Shown here: positions 1 to 6,082 of the stretch, in pieces
Numbering within the stretch: position 1 is the first letter of the stretch
Layout of the letters: each line of letters begins with the position of its first letter
Assembly: GCA_035460985.1 (NCBI GenBank)
Contig: DATHWC010000107.1
Coordinates: 1 to 9,809 of the forward strand
From: Lunatibacter sp035460985
GTDB lineage: Bacteria > Bacteroidota > Bacteroidia > Cytophagales > Cyclobacteriaceae
Direction of reading: 5' to 3'
Length of the DNA stretch: 9,809 nt
The notes under the pieces: generated by a model
The model's database searches: none
What the model was told of the DNA's origin: nothing
The model's input: the letters and a program-made list of their open reading frames with translations, nothing else
Translations under genes and position numbers: made by a program

Positions 1-344
1 CCCTTTCCACTTTGGACAAATTCCTCAAAGGCGGCTTTTTGCTCCGCATTGAAAATCGTACCCGTAGTACTTACCAGAATGATTACATCGTATTTTTCCA
101 GTTTTTCTTTTGTAAATTCAGCTTCGTCTTCCGTAGTGAAGACTTGAAATCGGTGCTTGGCAGCAAGCTTCTTAATCGCCATCACCCCATCGGGAATCGA
201 CTGATGTCTGAATCCTTTGGTTTTGCTGAAAACCAGTGCTCTAAATTGACTTTGGGCGACCGTTTCAGTCGTCATGGTAAATGACCAAATCAATGCAAGA
301 GCCAAAAAACTCCTTATGGATAATTGAATATTTTTTTTGTTCAT
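1..344 (-). CDS. Secreted ThuA-like domain protein (N-terminal part, cut by window edge)
   Basis: The first 114 codons of a minus-strand gene are visible, starting at the ATG at 344-342 and running off the left edge. The protein opens with a Sec signal peptide: basic MNKK, a hydrophobic stretch around residues 13-22, and a likely cleavage after TVA at about residue 30. The mature part begins FRALVFSKTKGFRHQSIP and continues with AAIKKL-like helix residues, a TEDEAEFT segment and DVIILVSTTGTIFNAEQ. This order matches the start of ThuA-like domains, a flavodoxin/class I glutamine-amidotransferase-like fold common in exported Bacteroidota proteins and often linked to carbohydrate metabolism. The substrate is unknown and any C-terminal domains lie outside the window. 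It starts 38 bases after the dipeptidase stop on the same strand, so it is probably the last visible gene of that run. No strong ribosome-binding sequence is seen. Confidence 0.8.
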   Translation of the reverse strand, partial: MNKKNIQLSIRSFLALALIWSFTMTTETVAQSQFRALVFSKTKGFRHQSIPDGVMAIKKLAAKHRFQVFTTEDEAEFTKEKLEKYDVIILVSTTGTIFNAEQKAAFEEFVQSGK

Positions 345-382
345 GGGTTTGTTTTTTGAAATAAGAGACGATTATACAATTA

Positions 383-1171
383 TTATTCTACAATTTCGAA
401 TTTTTGGGCGGCTTCTTTGCTGCTAAAGGCGTTGAAATGCCACCATTCGGAGCCAATTCCACTAAACCCAGCGCCGTTCATCACTTCTCTGAGCTTTTTG
501 CGGTTGTTTACGTGCGCTTGCGTGATTTTTCCCTCACGGAGCATTTGGTCTTCCCTGTCCGGATAAGCAGGGTATCCAAAGAAATCATAGGTCGTCCCCA
601 TATCCAAAGCTTCTCCAGAGGATTTCTCCGCCAAGGTAAGGTCTACCGCTACCCCGTAGTTGTGCAGGCCTCCCTTTTTTGGATCTGCCACGTAGAGTGG
701 CTTTATGCTATCCGGTTTGTCCAGATTGTCCCATAAAATCTGCTGAACACTTCTGGGGCGGACGCCGTCATAGATTAGGAGAGTAAGTTCCGGATATTTT
801 TCCTGCAAAATGTCGTAAGCCTTTTTCAGCATTTCTGCCACTTCAGGTTGTAGGTAAGCGTTAGTCAGGTCCCCATAAACATCCGTTCCGAAAAAATTAT
901 CCGTAGTGGAGTATTTCAGTTCGACCAAGGCTTCAGGTAGAACATCCTGAATATTTACCAATCCTGCCGCCAGTAGGCTTTTTTCCAATTCACCCGGTTC
1001 TTCAGCTTCGTCCTCTTTGGACAAAAAATTCAGATGAACCGAATCCGCCTTTTCCAGCGAATACCCACTTGCCCTGCCGTCATCGTGAATTACTACTTCG
1101 GTTGATTTTGGATTTTGGCATCCCAACATAAGGCAAAATCCCAGAAGTAAAGGAAAAGCAATATACCTCAT
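383..1171 (-). CDS. ddpX: D-alanyl-D-alanine dipeptidase lipoprotein (VanX/DdpX family)
   Basis: This is a zinc peptidase predicted to split D-Ala-D-Ala or related D-dipeptides. Residues 1-18 form a lipoprotein signal with lipobox LMLGC (Cys18), so the enzyme should be membrane-anchored and face the periplasm. A low-complexity acidic linker (about 50-63) leads to the peptidase domain (about 70-250). The VanX active site is complete: zinc ligands His170 and Asp177 (HNYGVAVD) and His245, catalytic Glu242 (EWWH), and the DGVR motif with Arg138, equivalent to VanX Arg71. The ligand spacings of 7 and 3 residues equal those of VanX. At 262 residues it is longer than VanX (about 200) because of the signal and linker. 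Its ATG overlaps the preceding dehydrogenase stop as ATGA. No vanH, vanA or vanRS genes are nearby, so cell-wall turnover or D-Ala salvage is likelier than glycopeptide resistance. That role is inference. Confidence 0.9.
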   Translation of the reverse strand: MRYIAFPLLLGFCLMLGCQNPKSTEVVIHDDGRASGYSLEKADSVHLNFLSKEDEAEEPGELEKSLLAAGLVNIQDVLPEALVELKYSTTDNFFGTDVYGDLTNAYLQPEVAEMLKKAYDILQEKYPELTLLIYDGVRPRSVQQILWDNLDKPDSIKPLYVADPKKGGLHNYGVAVDLTLAEKSSGEALDMGTTYDFFGYPAYPDREDQMLREGKITQAHVNNRKKLREVMNGAGFSGIGSEWWHFNAFSSKEAAQKFEIVE

Positions 1172-1929
1172 GAAGTTTTTTTATTAATCACCATCGTACT
1201 TGCCTGATCTAATGGCAAGACAAGAACGTCCGCCATTACCACATGGGCAGGGCGGGTGACCGCAAAAACAATGATATCAGCGATATCGTCCGCTGTCAAC
1301 GCATCATACCCTTGGTAAGTAGTCTTTGCCCGATCTTCGTCACCTTTAAACCGCACCAACGAAAACTCCGTCTCCACCATTCCCGGGTGTATTCCCATCA
1401 CCTTTATGCCATACGGATTGAGATCTATGCGCATACCCTTGGTAATGGCGTCTACGGCATATTTTGATCCGCAGTATACATTGCCTCTGGGATATACTTC
1501 TTTGCCTGCTATGGAGCCTATATTGATCACCTGTCCGGACCTTCGCTCCACCATCCCCGGTATGATTTTTTTGGATACATACAACAATCCTTTGACGTTG
1601 ATGTCCATCATGGCATCCCAGTCATCTACGTTTCCCTCATGAATAAAATCCAACCCGTGTGCATTGCCGGCATTGTTTATCAGCACGTCGATTTTCTTCC
1701 AATCCGCAGGGAGGGAGTCGATTGCTTTGTAAACATCCGCCTTCTTACTGACATCAAATGTTAAGGGGTGAAAAGGGGTTCCTTCGGGTAAAGCTTCTTC
1801 AAGCTCATCAAGCCTTTCGCTTCTGCGTCCACAGCCAATGATGGCATAACCCACTTCCGCCATTTGAATTGCCGTGGACCAACCTATACCTGAGGTAGCA
1901 CCTGTGATAAATGCGATTTTTTTTTCCAT
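1168..1929 (-). CDS. ydfG: NADP-dependent 3-hydroxy acid dehydrogenase, short-chain dehydrogenase family (YdfG-like)
   Basis: This is a classical cytosolic short-chain dehydrogenase of 253 residues from the chosen start. It has the cofactor motif TGATSGIG (10-17 region), NNAG (85-88), Asn111, catalytic Ser139, and Tyr152/Lys156 in YCGSK. Two arginines after IGCG (Arg35-Arg36) suggest NADP(H) over NAD(H). The later segment EFSLVRFKGDEDRAKTTYQ, followed by a TRPAHV motif, closely resembles E. coli YdfG, which oxidises L-allo-threonine, serine and other 3-hydroxy acids and reduces malonic semialdehyde. The frame stays open to an ATG at 1974, but those 15 extra residues (MFRIFVPERNYLNSG) are not family-like. 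I prefer the ATG at 1929, which places the cofactor motif ten residues in. That leaves 68 bases after porT. Its stop overlaps the dipeptidase start by four bases, suggesting translational coupling. The physiological substrate is not shown by the sequence. Confidence 0.9.
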   Translation of the reverse strand: MEKKIAFITGATSGIGWSTAIQMAEVGYAIIGCGRRSERLDELEEALPEGTPFHPLTFDVSKKADVYKAIDSLPADWKKIDVLINNAGNAHGLDFIHEGNVDDWDAMMDINVKGLLYVSKKIIPGMVERRSGQVINIGSIAGKEVYPRGNVYCGSKYAVDAITKGMRIDLNPYGIKVMGIHPGMVETEFSLVRFKGDEDRAKTTYQGYDALTADDIADIIVFAVTRPAHVVMADVLVLPLDQASTMVINKKTS

Positions 1930-1997
1930 CCCTGAATTTAAATAATTCCGCTCAGGGACAAAAATTCTAAACACCGAATTCCTACAAATACGGGGTT

Positions 1998-2774
1998 TTA
2001 CTGAAAATTGAAATAAATTGTAATGGATTTTCTGCGGATATCAGTAATGGATGAATCAATTCTTTCATCCGAATATCCCGGCCTATGAAGGTTCATCAGT
2101 CCATGTGAAAAACGGATTTCAGGTGAAAATTTGAAATACTTGAAATACAAGTCAAATCCCATACCCATTTCCATGGCTACGTCTGTACCCCTCAGGACCA
2201 CATCATCTTCATCTGCCTCTTCTTGATTTTTGGTGCGAATCTGACCGTTCAAACCTCCTACAAAAAACATGCGGGTATTGTTGAAACGTTCTGATTTATA
2301 TTTGAAAAGTAACGGAAATTCCACCAATGTTTCCTCACTCATCAATGGAACGGTGCTAACTCCCAATCCATTGGGGGCGTTGGCATCATCGGCAAAAACC
2401 TGTAAATCTGTCCTATGCTCGTAAAATGCTACTTTCGGGGTAAAGAGAAAATTGAACTGGTCGTGAAGTCGGGCGGTAACCAGAAAGCCCAATGCAAATC
2501 CAGGCGAAAATACAGGCATAATTGACCTTACTCCGCTGGCATCGGTATTTAGGGGATCAAGAAAAGATTCCGAATATTTTATGCGAAGCGAACTGTTGTG
2601 CGCTGCCAGAAAAAAACCGTACGACAAAAACTGGTCATCACTTCCGGACCTATTAAAAATAAAGGTTTTTTCCTGTGCCATTCCCGACAGAAACGTCACA
2701 AAAAAAAGTGCGCCAAATAGCCCTACTTTTCTCCTATGTAAATGGAACTGATACCAAAGGTGAGTAATTTGCAT
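1998..2774 (-). CDS. porT: PorT family outer-membrane protein (type IX secretion-associated)
   Basis: This 258-residue protein has an unusually long basic N-region (MQITHLWYQFHLHRRK), a hydrophobic core (about 18-30), and a likely signal-peptidase cut after GMAQ near residue 34. The rest shows alternating strand-like segments such as VEFPLLFKYK and FKYFKFSPEIRFSHGL and ends ITIYFNFQ, a typical beta-barrel C-terminus with an aromatic residue near the end. These segments match the PorT family. PorT was defined in Porphyromonas gingivalis as needed for type IX secretion (gingipain export) and is predicted to sit in the outer membrane. The ATG at 2774 is the only credible start, because the next possible codon (GTG at residue 26) falls inside the signal peptide. 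The gene therefore begins 52 bases inside ubiE, in another frame. Placement beside ubiE supports the assignment. Specific participation in type IX secretion here is inferred from family. Confidence 0.85.
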   Translation of the reverse strand: MQITHLWYQFHLHRRKVGLFGALFFVTFLSGMAQEKTFIFNRSGSDDQFLSYGFFLAAHNSSLRIKYSESFLDPLNTDASGVRSIMPVFSPGFALGFLVTARLHDQFNFLFTPKVAFYEHRTDLQVFADDANAPNGLGVSTVPLMSEETLVEFPLLFKYKSERFNNTRMFFVGGLNGQIRTKNQEEADEDDVVLRGTDVAMEMGMGFDLYFKYFKFSPEIRFSHGLMNLHRPGYSDERIDSSITDIRRKSITIYFNFQ

Positions 2775-3445
2775 GTTGTTTTTTTAAAACCTACTTTCTC
2801 CAGTATGCGAAGGAAGTCATCCCCATCTGGAAATGCCTGAACCGATTCGGGAAGATAGGTATATGCTGCGTTATCTTTAGATACTACTTTTCCTATTTGA
2901 GGTAAAATATATTTAAAATAAACGTTATATGCTTGTTTCATAGGGAATTTTTTTGGTTTGGAAAATTCCACAATGACTGTTTTACCCCCAGGCTTCAGTA
3001 CCCGATACATATCAGAAAGCCCCTTTTCCAAGTTTTCAAAATTCCGTACTCCAAAGGAAACGATCACTGCATCAAATTTATTTTCTTCGAACAGTAACTT
3101 TTCAGAATCCCCCAACTGAAGTTCAATCCTATCGTCCAACTTCCTTTTTTTCAGCTTTTTGCGTCCCTCGGCCAACATGCCCTCGGAAATATCCACCCCG
3201 ATGACTTTATCGGGATTCAATGCCAATGCCTCTATCGCAAAGTCACCTGTTCCGGTGGCGATATCCAAAATAAGCTTCGGCTGATCCTTTTTCAGCATCT
3301 TGATGGCGTTTTTCCTCCATGTGATGTCTATTCCCAGACTCAGAACATGGTTTAACAGGTCGTACTTTTTGCTGATATTGTTAAACATGTCGGCAACCTG
3401 CTCTTTTTTGCCTTCTTGCTTATCTTTATAGGGAACTACTGACAT
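2723..3445 (-). CDS. ubiE: Demethylmenaquinone methyltransferase (UbiE/MenG)
   Basis: This is a 240-residue SAM-dependent C-methyltransferase, the usual family length. The N-terminal signature FNNISKKYDLLNHVLSLGID with TWR is typical of UbiE/MenG. SAM motif I is LDIATGTGDFA (60-70), followed by the acidic VIGVDISEGM strand (81-90) and the motif GGKTVIVEFSKPK (153-165). SFGVRNFENLEKGL (130-143) is also characteristic. Bacteroidota generally make menaquinone and not ubiquinone, so the expected reaction is the last step of menaquinone synthesis, methylation of demethylmenaquinone at the inner membrane face. It is the first gene of the minus-strand run and diverges from engB across a short gap. 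Its last 52 bases (stop TAG at 2725-2723) also encode the start of porT, implying coupled expression. Confidence 0.95.
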   Translation of the reverse strand: MSVVPYKDKQEGKKEQVADMFNNISKKYDLLNHVLSLGIDITWRKNAIKMLKKDQPKLILDIATGTGDFAIEALALNPDKVIGVDISEGMLAEGRKKLKKRKLDDRIELQLGDSEKLLFEENKFDAVIVSFGVRNFENLEKGLSDMYRVLKPGGKTVIVEFSKPKKFPMKQAYNVYFKYILPQIGKVVSKDNAAYTYLPESVQAFPDGDDFLRILEKVGFKKTTCKLLTFGISSIYIGEK

Positions 3446-3462
3446 AACGTGGTGTTTGGGTA

Positions 3463-3470
3463 CAATATTA
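3463..3470 (-). promoter_or_regulatory. Weak -7 promoter candidate for ubiE
   Basis: On the minus strand this reads TAATATTG, one mismatch from the Bacteroidota -7 form TAnnTTTG, and it lies 17 bases before the ubiE ATG. I find no matching TTTG or TTG at the proper upstream distance, so this is only a candidate. It is listed because the divergent ubiE-engB gap must hold both promoters. Confidence 0.22.
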
Positions 3471-3509
3471 GTAAGTAAACCTGAGCATCGGAAAAATGTT
3501 AAAGATTAA

Positions 3510-3538
3510 TTGGTGCTACTGAGAAAAGTTTACCTTTG
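3510..3538 (+). promoter_or_regulatory. Bacteroidota-type promoter for engB
   Basis: A -33-like TTG (3510-3512) is followed by an 18-base spacer and a perfect TAnnTTTG -7 element, TACCTTTG (3531-3538). Transcription should begin around 3545, giving a very short leader before the engB ATG at 3555. The same bases read as codons of a longer frame starting at TTG 3510, so recognising the promoter also settles the engB start. Confidence 0.55.
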
Positions 3539-3554
3539 TGAAAAATTGGATATC

Positions 3555-4157
3555 ATGATCAAAAAGGCAAGTTTTATTATTAGCAATACGGATTTCCGGA
3601 AATGCCCCTCGCCGGACAAGCCTGAATTTGCCTTTATCGGCAGATCCAACGTGGGGAAAAGTTCGTTGATCAACATGCTGACCAATAATAAAAACCTGGC
3701 AAAAATATCAGGAACCCCGGGTAAAACCCAGCTTATCAATCATTTTGGAATTGATGATAAATGGTACATGGTGGATTTGCCGGGATATGGGTTTGCGAAA
3801 GTAAGCAAGACCTTGAAAGCTGAATGGGACAAAATGATCCGGGAGTACCTTACTCTACGGGAAAACTTGGTTGCCATTTTCATTTTGGTTGACAGCCGAT
3901 TGGATCCCCAAAAGATAGACTTGGAATTTATCCTCTGGTGTGCGGAACAAGAAGTTCCTTTTGCACTTATTTTCACTAAGGCCGACAAGCAGTCCCATTC
4001 CAAAACCATGGCGAACGTCGGTAAATTCCTAGAGGAGATGAAGAAACTGTTTGGCGATGAGCCGGATTATTTTGTTACCTCAGCCGAAACCTCAACGGGT
4101 AAAGATGACGTAATATCTTTTATAGAAGAAAATGTTGCGGAATTTTATAAACGATAA
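3555..4157 (+). CDS. engB: Ribosome biogenesis GTP-binding protein EngB (YihA/YsxC)
   Basis: This is a small essential TrmE-Era-EngA-EngB-family GTPase that assists late assembly of the 50S ribosomal subunit in the cytoplasm. All G motifs are present in 200 residues, the normal family length: G1 GRSNVGKSS (29-37), G2 Thr54 in GTPGKTQ, G3 DLPGYG (74-79), G4 TKAD (141-144) and a G5 segment TSAET (175-179). DLPGYGFAKV is diagnostic for EngB. The frame is open upstream to a TTG at 3510, but those 15 codons coincide with a promoter, and MIKKASFIIS fits the family N-terminus, so the ATG at 3555 is chosen. It diverges from ubiE and leads a plus-strand run with the DUF5606 gene 51 bases downstream. 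Confidence 0.96.
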   Translation: MIKKASFIISNTDFRKCPSPDKPEFAFIGRSNVGKSSLINMLTNNKNLAKISGTPGKTQLINHFGIDDKWYMVDLPGYGFAKVSKTLKAEWDKMIREYLTLRENLVAIFILVDSRLDPQKIDLEFILWCAEQEVPFALIFTKADKQSHSKTMANVGKFLEEMKKLFGDEPDYFVTSAETSTGKDDVISFIEENVAEFYKR

Positions 4158-4208
4158 ACGCTGGACAATGAATATTTTCAGCAAATAAATTAACAAAAAA
4201 ATATCAGC

Positions 4209-4652
4209 ATGGAATTTAAGGAAATAGCAACGGTCTCGGGTAAGCCGGGCCTTTTTAAGGTATTAAAACCCAGTAGAAGCGGTGTGATTTTGGAATCAAT
4301 GGATGCCAAAAAGGGTAAATTGATCGTGGGTGCCAATCAACGGGTTTCTTTATTGAGTGAGATTTCCATTTACACCCTGACTGAGGAAGGTGCAAGCCCA
4401 CTTCTTGAAGTACTTAAGACGATAGAGAAGGAATTTGAGGGAGATACAGGACTGGCTGATGCGGACAACGATGAGTACAAGGCGTTTCTGAAACATGTTT
4501 TGCCGGAATACGATGAGGATCGGGTCTATGTCTCTGATATCAAAAAGCTTATTAACTGGTATCATGTAATAAGAAAAGAAGCACCAGAGGTACTTACTGA
4601 AGAAGCCCCGAACGCGACGGATGGTACTCCTGAAGAATCTGGAGACGCTTAG
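4209..4652 (+). CDS. DUF5606 domain-containing protein
   Basis: This is a 147-residue protein with no signal or membrane segment, so probably cytosolic. The N-terminal part (about 1-55), with EIATVSGKPGLFKVLKPSR, VILESMD and ISIYTLTEEG, matches the Bacteroidota family DUF5606 (consensus SGKPGLYK, VIVESL, IAIYT) as I recall it. A central helical part (66-117) contains EYKAFLKHVLPEYDEDRVY and an IKKLINWYHVI segment. The C-terminal 25 or so residues are acidic and rich in Glu, Ala, Pro and Thr and are likely disordered. The biochemical role is unknown. It follows engB by 51 bases and precedes another small gene by 8 bases, so it is probably cotranscribed with both. Family assignment rests on motif memory and would be settled by a Pfam search. 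Confidence 0.82.
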   Translation: MEFKEIATVSGKPGLFKVLKPSRSGVILESMDAKKGKLIVGANQRVSLLSEISIYTLTEEGASPLLEVLKTIEKEFEGDTGLADADNDEYKAFLKHVLPEYDEDRVYVSDIKKLINWYHVIRKEAPEVLTEEAPNATDGTPEESGDA

Positions 4653-4660
4653 ATTTATCT

Positions 4661-4972
4661 GTGGATTTGAATAAAAATTACCTGCCGGCCTGTGCCGCAA
4701 TTTTGGAAAAGAAGCTGGAGCTTCCTGAAGGTGCATCCTTTGCCACCCGGGAAGAACTGGCTTCTTTTATATGCCCTGCAATTAGAAATTTGTTGGACAG
4801 GGATATGGGTAAGTTGCTGCAGCTCTGTTATCAGATTGACCTTGGCGAGGAAAAATTAAAATCCATTCTTCAAGAGTCGCCGATTACCACTATGGCCATG
4901 GACCTAAGTTTGGCTCTTGTCGACAGACAACTGCTGAAGTATCAGCTCCGAGAAAAATACAGCTCCGAATAA
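4661..4972 (+). CDS. Conserved-looking small protein of unknown function (GTG start)
   Basis: I do not recognise this 103-residue protein. It starts at GTG 4661, eight bases after the DUF5606 stop; the first in-frame ATG encodes Met49 in RDMGKLLQL, too late to be the start. The predicted protein is almost wholly helical and mildly amphipathic, with segments ACAAILEKKLELP, REELASFICPAIRNLLDRD, KLLQLCYQIDLGEEKLKSIL and LALVDRQLLKYQLREKY. It has no signal peptide, membrane helix or catalytic motif. Close packing and codon usage like its neighbours support a real gene, likely cotranscribed with engB and the DUF5606 gene. The small helical fold would suit a protein-interaction role, but that is inference. 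It converges on fbp with 37 bases between stops, where I see no clear terminator hairpin. Confidence 0.75.
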   Translation: MDLNKNYLPACAAILEKKLELPEGASFATREELASFICPAIRNLLDRDMGKLLQLCYQIDLGEEKLKSILQESPITTMAMDLSLALVDRQLLKYQLREKYSSE

Positions 4973-5009
4973 TTTTTTCACCGCCATATATAAAAATCCA
5001 CCTAACCTG

Positions 5010-6026
5010 CTAGCTGTTTAAGTGCATCTCCAATTCATCTACCAGTTCTACAGATCCTATAAAAATAGGCGTCCGTTGATGCAAACTCATGGGTGGAATT
5101 TCTAGTATGCGACGTCGGCCGTCAGTAGCTTTTCCACCTGCTTGTTCGGCTATGAAGGCAAGTGCATTTGCTTCGTAGGCTAACCTAATTTTCCCATTGG
5201 GGTTTGCCGCCGTTGCAGGATATAGATATATGCCCCCTTTTAGGAGGTTACGGTGAAAATCTGCCACCAAACTCCCAATATACCTTGCGGTTCTGCCTTT
5301 CATTTTGCACGTATTGAGAAAGTTGGCAATACTTGGATCGGCTCCGGGAGTCAAACCGTCGTTGATGGTGAAAATCTGGCCGGTTAGGGGTGCCTGAATA
5401 TCTTGGTGCGAAAGAAAAAACTCACCCAATGATTGCTCATAAGTAAATCCGTTTACACCCTTGCCAGTAGTAAATACCAGCATGGTAGAAGAACCATATA
5501 GAACATATCCAGCGGCCACCTGTTGGCAGCCCTTCTGCAACACATCTTCGGGTTGAATTGGGGAACCCATGGGGGTTACTCTTCGGTAGATAGAAAAAAT
5601 GGTACCGATAGACACATTTACGTCTATATTGGAAGACCCGTCCAAGGGGTCGATGGCTACGACATACTTACCCGTCTTGTTTTGAAGGTCGATCACTTCG
5701 TCATCCTCTTCCGAAACGACCGCACAAACCTCTCCACCTTTCGTCAAGGCACGGGTAAAGCGGATATTGGCTACTACATCCAGCTTTTGCTGCTCCTCCC
5801 CTTGCACATTGGTCTGGCCAAATGCTCCTGTTACCTGGCCCAGACCCGCCCGGCTGATTTCTCTGGAAACGATCTTTGAGGCTAAGGCGATGTCCCGGAG
5901 GAGCTGGGAAAGTTCTCCGGTGGCAAAAGGGAAATCTGACTGATTGCTTTTGATAAAGCGGTCCAAGGTCACCCCAACCGCATACCCTAAGGGCGATGTG
6001 TCTTGTTTGTAAGGTTTGGTCTTCAT
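5010..6026 (-). CDS. fbp: Fructose-1,6-bisphosphatase class 1
   Basis: This is the gluconeogenic enzyme that hydrolyses fructose 1,6-bisphosphate to fructose 6-phosphate, in the cytosol and Mg-dependent. Its 338 residues are normal for class 1. Visible metal-site elements are SEEDDE with Glu106/Glu107, IDPLDGSSN (125-133) with Asp126 and Asp129, and Glu285 in YEAN. Substrate-binding parts include INDG (221-224), ARYIGSLVADFHRNL (247-261) and GGIYLYP (264-270). The family signature usually reads Glu-x-x-Pro after the Tyr; here Ala287-Asn-Ala-Leu replaces the usual Asn-Pro-Met/Leu, a conservative oddity that leaves the metal ligand intact. The chosen ATG gives MKTKPYKQDTSPLGYAVG, followed by the expected TLDRFI segment. 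It diverges from aspartate kinase; the kinase promoter candidate overlaps this start codon. A TAACTTAG on the minus strand at 6043-6036 resembles a -7 element but lacks a well-spaced partner. Confidence 0.96.
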   Translation of the reverse strand: MKTKPYKQDTSPLGYAVGVTLDRFIKSNQSDFPFATGELSQLLRDIALASKIVSREISRAGLGQVTGAFGQTNVQGEEQQKLDVVANIRFTRALTKGGEVCAVVSEEDDEVIDLQNKTGKYVVAIDPLDGSSNIDVNVSIGTIFSIYRRVTPMGSPIQPEDVLQKGCQQVAAGYVLYGSSTMLVFTTGKGVNGFTYEQSLGEFFLSHQDIQAPLTGQIFTINDGLTPGADPSIANFLNTCKMKGRTARYIGSLVADFHRNLLKGGIYLYPATAANPNGKIRLAYEANALAFIAEQAGGKATDGRRRILEIPPMSLHQRTPIFIGSVELVDELEMHLNS

Positions 6027-6033
6027 AACTTTG
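6003..6033 (+). promoter_or_regulatory. Bacteroidota-type promoter for aspartate kinase, overlapping the fbp start
   Basis: A TTG at 6003-6005, a 20-base spacer, and a perfect -7 element TAACTTTG (6026-6033) match the TTG-N20-TAnnTTTG layout. Predicted initiation near 6040 would give a leader of about 43 bases before the kinase ATG at 6083. The -7 element includes the first base of the fbp start codon (complement of 6026-6024), so polymerase bound here would block the beginning of fbp. Confidence 0.5.
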
Positions 6034-6082
6034 ACCTAAGTTACTGAAAAATCCCAAAAAGCCATTAACCCTTACTGAATTC

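Noticed and set aside
12..284. 90-codon plus-strand frame at the left edge
   Set aside because: It is the antisense shadow of the ThuA-domain gene, whose signal peptide and conserved motifs are clear on the minus strand.
383..1171. Part of a vancomycin-resistance cluster
   Set aside because: No vanH, D-Ala-D-Lac ligase, vanR or vanS is near, and the enzyme is an exported lipoprotein, so a resistance label is not supported.
1930..1974. Fifteen extra N-terminal residues for the YdfG-like dehydrogenase
   Set aside because: Short-chain dehydrogenases normally start a few residues before the TGxxxGIG motif; the extension MFRIFVPERN is not family-like.
3510..3554. Fifteen extra N-terminal residues for EngB from a TTG start
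   Set aside because: They coincide with a TTG-N18-TAnnTTTG promoter, and the family N-terminus begins at the ATG at 3555.
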